Source: CAWHOW01 sp963831005 (GTDB taxonomy: Bacteria > Bacteroidota > Bacteroidia > Bacteroidales > CG2-30-32-10). Taken from it: a stretch of DNA of 64,000 nucleotides. Positions 9,804 to 18,334 of the stretch are shown piece after piece; positions within the stretch are counted from its first letter, which is position 1, and every line of letters starts with the position of its first letter. The position numbers were made by a program, and so were the translations under genes. The notes below the pieces were generated by a model. The model was not told the origin of the DNA. It saw only the letters and a program-made list of their open reading frames with translations, and ran no database searches. The stretch spans positions 62,001 through 126,000 of the forward strand of contig CAWHOW010000027.1 of the NCBI GenBank assembly GCA_963831005.1, read 5' to 3'.

Positions 9804-9833
9804 TCTAAAGGGGCTTTTCAAGAATAAATGCAA

Positions 9834-10112
9834 AGTTATATATTTGTTGTCAAGTATTGAAAATGCCGTAAATATATATTCAATTATCCAGATATTTAAG
9901 ACTTATTCATTATATGTAATAAACTATTACATTGGTTAAATAGCTAATCTGTGCACAATAAAAATATCAAATAGTAACAATGAGTATGAAAGCATTTGAC
10001 GCAATTTAAAAAAAAGCATCTCAATGCATACCATTCGGTTACCAACGATTATTAAAATTCAAAAACTAATGCAAACACTCATATGTAGAGTATGGTTCAA
10101 AGACCTCCAGAT
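9834..10112. other. Intergenic upstream of hydE
   Basis: AT-rich stretch with no credible gene. It must contain the promoter of the leftward hyd operon, but no clear match to the Bacteroidetes -33/-7 consensus could be fixed. Confidence 0.5.
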
Positions 10113-10246
10113 CTATTTTATACTGTATGGTGCAACAATGTAGAACAGTTTTTCATTATCTTCCGGCAAACCCTTTAAATCAAAAAATTCCATGCCCATT
10201 TTATCAAGATTCTCACCATACAAATAAGTCGCATGTGACTGGTTTT
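10113..10246 (-). pseudogene. C-terminal gene remnant beside MITE
   Basis: An open minus-strand frame ends at TAG 10113-10115 and encodes residues such as SHATYLYGENLDKMG and GLPEDNEKLFYIVAP. It has no start codon: it runs straight into the MITE-like element at 10247. It is probably the 3' end of the gene whose other pieces lie at 10640-11248, pushed apart by the MITE and the 41-bp array. The protein family is not recognised. Confidence 0.45.
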
Positions 10247-10454
10247 CATTAGAGTTCTTCGGAAAATAGATACGTCATTGCGAACCCTTCGTGCCGTCAT
10301 TGCGACACAGAGCGAAGCGAAGGGGAAGCAATCTTAAATGGAAAAGCACTCAGGATAAACTCCATGAAGCAATCTCTTACCTGAATTAAGATTGCTTCGG
10401 GAAAAGAGCCCTCGCAATGACGAGATAAATGATTTTCCGAAGAAGTCTATTGAA
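10247..10454. mobile_element. MITE-like element, copy 1
   Basis: A non-coding element bounded by imperfect inverted repeats: CATTAGAGTTCTTCGG on the left and the complement of TCAATAGACTTCTTCGG on the right. Inside are inverted CGTCATTGCGA segments, one of them repeated. A shorter copy with the same ends lies at 47253-47384, which establishes the boundaries. It has no transposase and would have to be mobilised in trans. Confidence 0.75.
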
Positions 10455-10478
10455 CTGCCTTTTTGAACAGCCTCATAA

Positions 10479-10674
10479 CTTCTTTCCGTAATGATTATCA
10501 TTTTTATCCGGATGTTTCACATTCCTATGGAATGATTATCATTCTTATCCGGATGTAACACATTCCTGCGGAATGATTATCATTCTTACCGGGATGTTAC
10601 ACATTCCTACGGAATGATTATCATCCTTACACGGATGTTTCACATTCCTATGGAATGGTTATCATTCTGTTTGG
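10479..10674. repeat. 41-bp tandem array (about 4.7 units)
   Basis: CATTCC recurs at 10520, 10561, 10602 and 10643, exactly 41 bp apart, with a weaker unit starting near 10479. Each unit holds two related imperfect palindromes, CATTCCTATGGAATG and CATTCTTATCCGGATG, 20-21 bp apart, so the unit looks like a dimer of a roughly 20.5-bp repeat. It overlaps the 3' end of the decayed reading frame on the minus strand. Confidence 0.85.
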
Positions 10675-11248
10675 AATTATCACTAAAAGGGTCTTTCGGA
10701 AATTTTAATGCTAATACTTGGTGGCAATCATCAGTTATCAATGTAGAATAAGCCATCATTTCATCTTTTTCACCAAATTCGCTTATGAAAAACAATTTTA
10801 ATTGAGATGAAAATTCTTTTGTATGCTTTACTAGCGTCATTGTTGCAATTATTTCAAGATAATCCAGCATTTTAATCAACTTACCTGAAGTCTCTTTTAT
10901 GGTTTCCATTTGCTCATCATAGCCTGTAAGACCAGTTGTATCGGGCATTGAAAAATTGATGAGGCGGTAGGTAATATCTGTATTATTCTGAATATCCTTA
11001 AAATTTTAATCCCAATACAATTTTACCGTATTGGGTCTTAAGCCTATGGTTGGTACTAGATAATATAAGCCTTCATGATTCTTGTTTTTTTGAGCATATT
11101 TTTTTAGTATCCTTTCAGTATAAGGTATTCTAATTGCAACAGATTTCATAGAAGTATCTATTTTTTCCCTTTTGAAAATACAGTATCTTGCATAAATATG
11201 CAGCCCTTTTGCTGTAATATAGAAAGAATGAAAGGTGAATATTTCACA
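10640..11248 (-). pseudogene. Decayed gene of unknown function
   Basis: Two minus-strand reading frames in tandem. The upstream piece (11022-11248) has no proper start and encodes CIFKREKIDTSMKSVAI and a tail ending TVKLYWD before a stop. The downstream piece (10640-10948, 102 residues from ATG) includes LEIIATMTLVKHTKEF and KLFFISEFGEKDEMMAY, and its last residues come from the 41-bp array. With the remnant at 10113-10246 these look like fragments of one or two older genes interrupted by repeats. No family recognised, and expression is doubtful. Confidence 0.4.
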
Positions 11249-11741
11249 TCATCTTTTGATTTCAAGTATTTCAAGGTCTTTTATATCGTTTCCGTTAATG
11301 GTAAACCTTATTGCTGTAATAACATGATGTAAACCATACTTTCCCGCAGCTCCAGGGTTAATATGAAGCAAATTCAGCTTTTTATCATAAATAACTTTAA
11401 GTATATGCGAATGACCACAGATAAATAACTTCGGCGGATTAAGATGTATTCTTTCTTTTACATCAGGATTATACCTTCCGGGATATCCTCCAATATGAGT
11501 AATCCATGTATCCACATTCTCGCATTTAAATCGTAACTCTTTAGGATAAACTGCTTCTTACATCCTGACCGTCAATATTGCCATAAACGCCTTTAAATGG
11601 CTTTATTTCTGAAAGCCTGTCGGCAATAGCTATAGCACCCATATCACCGGCATGCCATATTTCATCTGTTTTACTAAGGAATTCAAGAATACTTGGATGA
11701 AGATAATTATGTGTATCTGATAACAATCCGATGCGAATCAT
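11249..11741 (-). pseudogene. YfcE/MJ0936-type metallophosphoesterase, frameshifted
   Basis: A small calcineurin-like phosphodiesterase split by one frameshift. The 5' part from ATG 11741 has the metal-binding motifs SDTHN, HAGDMG and GNIDGQ, then terminates at 11541. The 3' part continues in the next frame with PKELRFKCENVDTWITH and holds the remaining metal motifs CGHSH and INPG, ending at 11249. An extra T in the run near 11553 accounts for the break. Rejoined length is about 163 residues, normal for the family. It is either a recent pseudogene or an assembly error. Confidence 0.85.
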
Positions 11742-11767
11742 TCAATAAACTATTTTTTAAATGAAAT

Positions 11768-11799
11768 AAAAAAGAGGAACAAAATTGTTCCTCTTTTTA
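11768..11799. terminator. Bidirectional hairpin terminator
   Basis: AAAAAGAGGAACAA and its complement form a long stem flanked by A and T runs, so it can act on both strands. It closes the decayed gene at 11807-12829 and nearly matches the hairpin at 13010-13042. Confidence 0.85.
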
Positions 11800-11806
11800 A
11801 TAAAGA

Positions 11807-12829
11807 CTATTCTTTTTTCTTACCTTATAACTTGTAACTGATTTTGTAGTAATTCCATCTTTGTTCTTCACCTGAACAAAATAAATACCTGCTTTAAACT
11901 CAGATGTATTAATTTGAGTATAATTCTGACCAATATTATTTTCATAAACTGTTTGACCAATAGTATTAATTATCTTAACACTTTCAATATTTTGATTGAA
12001 ACAACATTTACAAAATTATTTGATGGATTAGGATATAAGCCTATACAGCATTATCGTGAATAATTCTTGAACACCAACAGTAGATGAACAAACTATTAGG
12101 CAGTATCATCATGATCAAGATTGACACCAGCACTTACCATTGAAAGCCATGAATACCATATTTTACCCTGAACTTCAAAGCACCGGCAATATCAACAGTA
12201 GCACTGCTATTAGTACCTGATTACTATCCAATTCCACCAAGGTAAGTTGTAATTGTAATACGTAAGTTGGAAGTGTTCAATGCTACAGCAAATAATTAGC
12301 AGTTGTTAACGGAAACTGGTGTAGTAAAATGATAATCATTATTAAAATTAACTCCAAAGTTAGTAGTATCAATAGCACTTTTTACAATAGTTGCACTGGT
12401 TCCTAACAATGAACCAACAGCAATACTGCTACCTGTGCCAGTAGCGTGCAGTATAAATACTAACTGCAAGTATTTCCAGTTGTTCCAGCTTTTTGCATAG
12501 CAAACATTACAAAAGCGTCAGAAATTGTAGAACCAACTGTTGCAGTGTACCTCATTGCTAAATAGCAGGGAATTTATAATAACATTCGCCCGTAAAGAAA
12601 CCAGAATCAGGGTTTGCTGCAAGCATAATAAAGTGTTAAACTATCATAACATGTGCCCGTCATAAATGACAGTGGAACAACAGTATCGCATAATAGCTGC
12701 GCCAACATTGGTTAATACATGTTTTGCAGGAAATTCTTTTGCTTTTTTCAAATGAGTTGCTTCAATCTGGCTGAAAGCCATACTTACTGTAAGCATCATA
12801 ATTGCTACTAAAAAAGTAATTTTTTTCAT
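11807..12829 (-). pseudogene. Secreted T9SS protein, decayed copy 1
   Basis: Starts at ATG 12829 with a clear signal peptide (MKKITFLVAIMMLTVSM, cleavage after AFSQ), but the frame closes after 61 codons. Further left, pieces of coding sequence recur in shifting frames and end in a T9SS sorting domain (GQTVYENNIGQNY, FKAGIYFVQVKNKDG). It is a paralogue of the copy at 13087-14011, sharing the signal peptide, upstream region, C-terminal domain and terminator. Several frameshifts make a functional product unlikely. Confidence 0.75.
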
Positions 12830-12876
12830 GTTTTTTCTGGTTTAAAGTTAGTAATGTATTTTAAAATTTATAATTG

Positions 12877-12903
12877 CAAATATATAATTTATTTTTAAAC
12901 AAA
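12877..12903 (-). promoter_or_regulatory. Candidate promoter of decayed copy 1
   Basis: On the minus strand TATATTTG (12877-12884) fits the Bacteroidetes -7 box TAnnTTTG, with TTTG at 12900-12903 as a possible -33 element. The 15-bp spacing is shorter than usual. The roughly 75-base region up to the ATG is nearly identical in copy 2. Confidence 0.35.
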
Positions 12904-13009
12904 AATATATTTTTCCATCTTTTTCAGTAGGTTGTCATTTGCATTATGATGTCTTAATATTCATTTTAAATTATTAAAAATACTACTCCCGTTTCAGTTT
13001 AAGCAAATA

Positions 13010-13042
13010 AAAAAAGAGGAACAAATTTGTTCCTCTTTTTTT
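13010..13042. terminator. Bidirectional hairpin terminator
   Basis: AAAAAGAGGAACAAA and its complement flanked by A/T runs. It lies just downstream of the second decayed T9SS gene and duplicates the hairpin at 11768-11799. Confidence 0.85.
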
Positions 13043-13086
13043 ATAATAACTATATTTATTATTTATGACTTGTAATGATTTTGTGG

Positions 13087-14011
13087 TTATTCATCCTTGT
13101 TCTTAACCTGAACAAAATAAAAACCTGCTTTAAACTCAGAAGTATTTATTTGAGCATAATTCTGACCAATATTGTTTTCATAAACTGTCTGACCAATAGT
13201 GTTAATTATCTTAACACTTTCAATATTCTGGTTAGATACAACATTTACAATATTATTTGATGGATTAGGATATACGCCAACAGTATTATTTGCATATTCA
13301 TGTATACCAGAAGTGGAGCAAACAATAGGAAGTATAGCTAATTCCATATTTTGACACCAGTTCATAAAACAATTGGAATATGAATACCAATTACCATCGC
13401 CTTCCAATGTCCAGGCAAGGGAATCAGTGGTATGACAATCAACCGGGTTTCCATAAACTGCTAAAGTATCGTTAGTGGCAGTAATTGGAAATACAACGCA
13501 TGCAGCGAAATCACTTGTTACATTAACCGGAGTAGAAAAAGTATAAATAGTTGCAGTAGATGAAGCTAATTGCACTCATGGCAACAGGATTACTGGTTCC
13601 AAGCAAACCTGAAGGAGCTTTAGAAGTTGCATCAATACCATAAATCCTTACATAAGTATTGGCTGTGCCGGTAGTTAGCTGTTACAGCAGCTTCTGCAAC
13701 GATAACGGCTGATATTGAACCAGCAGTAGTATTATAATATTTCTGAGCAATAGCTGAGTCTCCATATGAATCAGTACCAGTTAAATACCCTGCACCGCCT
13801 TGTAAGCCATAATAAACTAAAGAGTCACCGCAAGCCGTACCAAAAGTAGGAGGTTTTAATGTATCACAAGTAGCAGCTAAAATTCCCCGTGGTAGTGAAT
13901 GTATTGTAAGTAATCCCGCCAGCTTGATCTTAAATGATTTGAATTCTTTTGGCTAAATGACATGCTTCCTATAAGCATCATAATTGCTACTAAAAAATTA
14001 ATTTTTTTCAT
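13087..14011 (-). pseudogene. Secreted T9SS protein, decayed copy 2
   Basis: Begins at ATG 14011 with a signal peptide (MKKINFLVAIMMLIGSM, FSQ) but is soon frameshifted. The 162-codon 3' part (13087-13575) is intact and contains DNTLAVYGNP-like secreted sequence, several Cys, and a T9SS sorting domain with VYPNPSNNIVNVV and FKAGFYFVQVKNKDE. A further frame change lies between 13575 and 13900. Tandem paralogue of copy 1. The exported domain is not a recognised enzyme. Confidence 0.75.
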
Positions 14012-14058
14012 GTTTTTTCTGGTTTAAAGTTAGTAATGTATTTTAAAATTTATTGGTG

Positions 14059-14085
14059 CAAATATATAATTTATTTTTAAACAAA
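14059..14085 (-). promoter_or_regulatory. Candidate promoter of decayed copy 2
   Basis: Same arrangement as copy 1: TATATTTG at 14059-14066 and TTTG at 14082-14085 on the minus strand, about 48 bases before ATG 14011. Confidence 0.35.
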
Positions 14086-14272
14086 AAATAATTATTATTC
14101 TTATTATTTTTTTGCAGCAATGCACAAAGTTAAGTCAAAGAGTAGTTAAATGTTACGTAAAAACGCTTTCGGTTTGATCCATACAGCTTTCGGTTTGCTC
14201 CGTTCTGCGAGCCGAAAATCATTTCACGAAAGCCTAAAATGGAATAATGCGATACTTTTGCCTTAGTTTGGG

Positions 14273-15550
14273 TTATGTTTGAAGAAAAGTTAAATATTTA
14301 TGGTTTTTTTGATGAATTTGCTTTACATGTATAACAATACAAAATAGTATTATCAGAAAATTGGCAAGCCCCAGTATGCCGTATGAAGAAAGGAAAGATG
14401 AAATATCCGCTCCTACAATATCCCTCATATTAAATCCAAACATTACCAGGCAAATAATTCCAATAATTTTGTAAGCGATTGTTCCCTTTTTCTCAAAAAG
14501 AAAATGAATAATAATGGCTATTAAAGGGATTGACAAAAGGAAATGCTCCGAATCAGTTACGGTAATATTTGGAACTATAGCAAGCAGAAGGAAATATTCA
14601 AATACGAAATTACCCTCTTTGATTAGTTGAGATGAAAGGAATGTCCGTTCTTTTTTCAAATGAAAGATCAGCAGCATTAAGAAAGCAATTGCAATCAACG
14701 AAATTATGATTATCCCGAATGCTTTATCATAATGAATAGTATCTGAAAAAAAGAAATGCCCGACACTCCTGTAAAGCCATGAAAAGATGGTATACTGTCC
14801 GTCAATAAGAGAGTTATTGTGAAGCTGCATAGTCGTCAGCCACTGCCTGTGAAGTTCAATATTATATTTAATGCCTGTAAATACTGCCGGAAGAATAAGT
14901 CCTGAAATGATTCCTGCAACAGTATAGAATAAACATTTAAACTTTTTTCTGAATAATAGCAGAGGAAGAAATATTATGAAATGAGGTTTTATTAATATGC
15001 CTAATGCCAGCAATAATCCGGCTTTTAACTCTTTTCCTTTCAATAAATATCTCAATGCAATAATAAAAATTAAAAGAAGAATAGAATTAATATTTCCTAA
15101 ATGAAGCTCTGTATAAACATTGGGAAGAATTGGCAAAAAAATGAGAAATAGCAATAGATTTAGGTTTGCTAACTTACTATCAGGAAAGAAGTGCAATTTG
15201 ACAATCTTAGCAGAAAGAATAATTACTGAAGTAATTGCCACAGAAAGAATAATAAAATGCAACACTTTTGCTGCATAAAATGGCAATAAACTAAAAGGGG
15301 CGAATATCAGTAACGCAAATGGAGAATATTTGTAAAAACCGGATGATAAGCCATACGAAACACCATATACTTTTTCACCATGTAATAATGAATTCGCCGC
15401 CGAATAATACACTTCATAATCGTGCATCCAGAAACGATGATTGATATTTTGAACTATGAAGAACGCAACGCAAAAGAATGCCATAAAGGAAATGAACCAG
15501 GCATTTCCTCTGAAAAGTTCCTTATAATTATATTTCGACAAAATGTTCAT
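14273..15550 (-). CDS. GT87-like (DUF2029) membrane mannosyltransferase
   Basis: A 425-residue polytopic inner-membrane protein with about ten hydrophobic helices. The early motif HDYEVYYSAANSLLHGEKVY, followed by YKYSPFALLIFAPFSLLP, is characteristic of the GT87/DUF2029 family of polyprenyl-phosphate-sugar-dependent mannosyltransferases; HDYEVYY carries the presumed catalytic Asp in the first periplasmic loop. The family adds sugars to envelope glycoconjugates from a lipid-linked donor. Starts at ATG 15550. It stands alone, convergent with nothing, and follows the hairpin terminator of ftcD. The actual sugar and acceptor are unknown. Confidence 0.8.
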   Translation of the reverse strand: MNILSKYNYKELFRGNAWFISFMAFFCVAFFIVQNINHRFWMHDYEVYYSAANSLLHGEKVYGVSYGLSSGFYKYSPFALLIFAPFSLLPFYAAKVLHFIILSVAITSVIILSAKIVKLHFFPDSKLANLNLLLFLIFLPILPNVYTELHLGNINSILLLIFIIALRYLLKGKELKAGLLLALGILIKPHFIIFLPLLLFRKKFKCLFYTVAGIISGLILPAVFTGIKYNIELHRQWLTTMQLHNNSLIDGQYTIFSWLYRSVGHFFFSDTIHYDKAFGIIIISLIAIAFLMLLIFHLKKERTFLSSQLIKEGNFVFEYFLLLAIVPNITVTDSEHFLLSIPLIAIIIHFLFEKKGTIAYKIIGIICLVMFGFNMRDIVGADISSFLSSYGILGLANFLIILFCIVIHVKQIHQKNHKYLTFLQT

Positions 15551-15584
15551 CGGGTAAATTGAATGTAAATTTATTAAAAAAAAG

Positions 15585-15607
15585 AAACCCTGTAAATTAC
15601 AGGGTTT
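15585..15607. terminator. Rho-independent terminator after ftcD
   Basis: AAACCCTGTAA and its complement TTACAGGGTTT form a hairpin between T/A runs, directly after the ftcD stop on the minus strand. Confidence 0.85.
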
Positions 15608-15628
15608 TTCATATTAAATATGATTGGA

Positions 15629-17314
15629 CTATTTTATTTTTCCTTCAACCATGCAAAGTATCTCGGCTTCCAATGCCTTGGTCTTTTCTTCAATCTCTTT
15701 CCCCTTTTCAAGTATCTCTTTAACAAATTTCTTATCTTCAAGTCCGGCTGCATTAATTTTCACATTCAGGAAAGCGCCCATTACTGCAGTGCGTGCACAT
15801 AAGGCTCCAACACCGGCATCGGTAATGGAATTAGGATTACCTATTTCAACCATTGCTTTAATTATTTCCAATGATTCAAATGCTTTTTGCATGGTGCGGA
15901 ATGGAACTTCGGTGGCATATTTGGTTGCTTCTTGTATTGCAGCATTTCTGGCAGCCTTTTCTGCATCACTTTTTTTAGGAAGACCGAATGCATCCATTAT
16001 CTTATTAAATGAAACAGTATCTTCATCAACAAGGTAAAGAAGTTCATCTTTCAGTGACTGACCTTTTTCAGCCCAAATGCTGAATTCTTCCCAGCGCTCA
16101 TCCCATCCTGCTTTGTGCGATGAAAGATTTGCGACCATAGTTCCCAGTGAAACACCCAAAGCCCCAATATAAGCGGATACAGAACCTCCACCAGGTGCAG
16201 GCGATTCGGATGCGGTTTCGTTTGCAAAACCTTTGCAAGTCATATTAACCAGGCTTTTCTTTGAAGTGTCTTCAAGAAGATATTCTATGATTTTCTCTTT
16301 TGGATTAAAAGGTTTCAAGTCATCAAGCCCTAATGATTTTACAGCTATTTTAATAATCTCTTCTTCCGCAACACCAACTGAACGCTGTTGTTTGCGAAGG
16401 AAATATTTCCCTGCTTCTATCATCGCTTTTTTAGGTATCAAACCAACAAGTTCAGAACCAGTAGCACGTAAACCTCTTTCCTGTGCTTTTTTGCTGGCTT
16501 CTTCAAAAGCAATATGAACAGGAGTAATGCTGATGTTGGTTAAGTTTATTGAAATCTGTGCAATACCGTATTCTTCAATAAACCAGCCAATGGCTTTGCA
16601 TGCTTTAAGCGAACCGGGAATCATTACATCCTTACCGTTAGCATCTTTTACAATTTTACCTGTTACCTGGTTGCCTTCGCGCTTAGGGCGTCCTTTTTCG
16701 CGTATATCAAATGCTATGGCATTGGCTCTTCTAACGGAAGTTGTATTGAGGTTAACATTATATGCTACTAGAAAATCTCTGGCACCAACTGCTGTGGCAC
16801 CAGCGGTAGCATTAAATGTAGAGGGTCCGAAATCGGGTTTCCATTTAGGGTCGGCAAGCTTTTGTTGTAACCCTTCGTATTCACCGGAACGGCAATTGGC
16901 AAGGTTTCTTCTTTCGGATGAAAATGCAGCATTCTCATAACAATATATAGGTATCTTCAATTCTTTTCCAACCCTTTCAGCCAGTTTACGGGCATAGACA
17001 ACGGTCTCGTCCATTGTAATGTTAGCAACAGGGACAAAAGGACAAACATCGGTAGCGCCAAAGCGGGGATGTTCGCCTTTATGCTTACGCATATCAATAA
17101 CTTCAGATGCTTTTTTAATTGCTTTGAAAGCCGCTTCAACAACTGCATCCGGCTCGCCTACAAAAGTTACCACTGTTCGGTTGGTTGCTTTTCCGGGGTC
17201 AACATCAAGCAATTTAACGCCTTCAACTGTTTCAATCTGGTCGGTAATCTGTTTGATAATGCCCATATCGTTCCCCTCACTGAAATTGGGAACACATTCA
17301 ATAATCTGTTTCAT
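15629..17314 (-). CDS. ftcD: Glutamate formimidoyltransferase / formimidoyl-THF cyclodeaminase
   Basis: A bifunctional cytosolic enzyme of histidine degradation and one-carbon metabolism. It moves the formimino group from formiminoglutamate to tetrahydrofolate, then cyclises and deaminates it to methenyl-THF. Residues about 1-300 are the transferase (ECVPNFSEG, GEHPRFGATDVCPFVPV, SINLTNISITPVH); residues about 355-561 are the cyclodeaminase (SPAPGGGSVSAYIGALG, GNPNSITDAGVGALCA). The 561-residue length matches the fused eukaryote/Bacteroidetes form. It starts at ATG 17314 and is followed by a terminator. No other hut genes lie next to it. Confidence 0.96.
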   Translation of the reverse strand: MKQIIECVPNFSEGNDMGIIKQITDQIETVEGVKLLDVDPGKATNRTVVTFVGEPDAVVEAAFKAIKKASEVIDMRKHKGEHPRFGATDVCPFVPVANITMDETVVYARKLAERVGKELKIPIYCYENAAFSSERRNLANCRSGEYEGLQQKLADPKWKPDFGPSTFNATAGATAVGARDFLVAYNVNLNTTSVRRANAIAFDIREKGRPKREGNQVTGKIVKDANGKDVMIPGSLKACKAIGWFIEEYGIAQISINLTNISITPVHIAFEEASKKAQERGLRATGSELVGLIPKKAMIEAGKYFLRKQQRSVGVAEEEIIKIAVKSLGLDDLKPFNPKEKIIEYLLEDTSKKSLVNMTCKGFANETASESPAPGGGSVSAYIGALGVSLGTMVANLSSHKAGWDERWEEFSIWAEKGQSLKDELLYLVDEDTVSFNKIMDAFGLPKKSDAEKAARNAAIQEATKYATEVPFRTMQKAFESLEIIKAMVEIGNPNSITDAGVGALCARTAVMGAFLNVKINAAGLEDKKFVKEILEKGKEIEEKTKALEAEILCMVEGKIK

Positions 17315-17645
17315 AATACAATAAAAAGTTTATAGATGATATATACGCTGCGAAATTAGAAAAAAAGATGGGAGAAATTAAAAATGTTTGTTTTTGCTTT
17401 GATGTTATCTGGAGTGTTGAGTATTAGTTTCGATGCTATTCGGCCTATTCGGCATCTGTGCTTTACTCTTTTCAACACTTCCAGCTCATATTCATTCATA
17501 ATGAAAGCAAATTTAATAATTCCTTCCAAACATTATTTTTTTTCTCAAACAATTAACCTATTCCTTCGTTATTATAGGAACATATACCGTACAATATTCA
17601 ATATCCTAAGCAAATTTACTTTTAACAAGAGCCAATTCATCAACA
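17315..17645. other. Intergenic between ftcD and 21-bp array
   Basis: AT-rich DNA with no recognisable gene. It should contain the ftcD promoter. Confidence 0.5.
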
Positions 17646-17950
17646 ACCGAACGGTATTCATTAAATACCGAACGGTTGTTATCAAATACCGAACGGTTGT
17701 CATCAAATACCGTACGGTTGTTATCAAATACCGTACGGTTGCCATCAACATTCAGAGGTAATTTATTAAAATGCCTTAGGTTGTCGTTAAATACTGTACG
17801 GTTGTCATCAACAACTGAACGGTATTCATCAATTACCGTACGGTTGTCATCAATTACCGTACGGTTGTTATCAAATACCGTACGGTTGTTATCAATTACC
17901 GAACGGTAATCATCAAATTCCTAAAGGTTATCATCAAATTTGCAACTATA
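17646..17950. repeat. 21-bp palindromic tandem array 1 (about 14.5 units)
   Basis: Each unit is a 10-bp palindrome, ACCGTACGGT (or ACCGAACGGT), followed by an 11-bp spacer such as TGTTATCAAAT. The palindrome starts fall at 17646, 17667, 17688, 17709 and 17730, then, after two degenerate units, at 17793, 17814, 17835, 17856, 17877 and 17898: an exact 21-bp register. Because 21 is divisible by three, frames stay open; the minus strand reads as a seven-residue repeat close to FDDNRTV, interrupted by one stop. No coding role is supported. Confidence 0.92.
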
Positions 17951-18150
17951 ATCACCAATATTGCTAACAACATCATCAATTTCGTTAAGCAAATCATCAA
18001 ACTTGCTTACATATTTAATAAATGAAGCGCTAAAGTTAACAAAAGCAGTACCGTTATTGGGAAAAGAGGCTCGGTTATTGGAAAAAGCGTGACTGTTGTT
18101 CAATTATTTTGCAATAATAAACTTGAATTATAGATTAAACGTTTATTTCA

Positions 18151-18287
18151 CCCCTAAAGGGGTTTTGTTTTTCCAGGGGTTTTCCTTTTCTACCAATATA
18201 ATGCTCCTAACGGAGCTTAGAAAAGTCCTGTAAGGACCAAATATTAATAGAAAACAAATTGACATTGTCCATATAACCCTGCAGGGG
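18151..18287. repeat. REP-like palindrome cluster
   Basis: Four short palindromes in a row: CCCCTAAAGGGG (18151), GCTCCTAACGGAGC (18203), GTCCTGTAAGGAC (18225) and CCCTGCAGGGG (18277). They resemble the palindromes around the RAYT-type transposase remnant at 48638-49099. The last may also serve as a weak terminator for the TPR gene at 18335. Confidence 0.6.
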
Positions 18288-18334
18288 TTTAATATTCTTA
18301 AAAGTTAATCCATAATGCACGATATAACAAAGCT

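Noticed and set aside
17384..17909. Plus-strand coding sequence through array 1
   Set aside because: It is a by-product of the 21-bp period, with no domain or start context.
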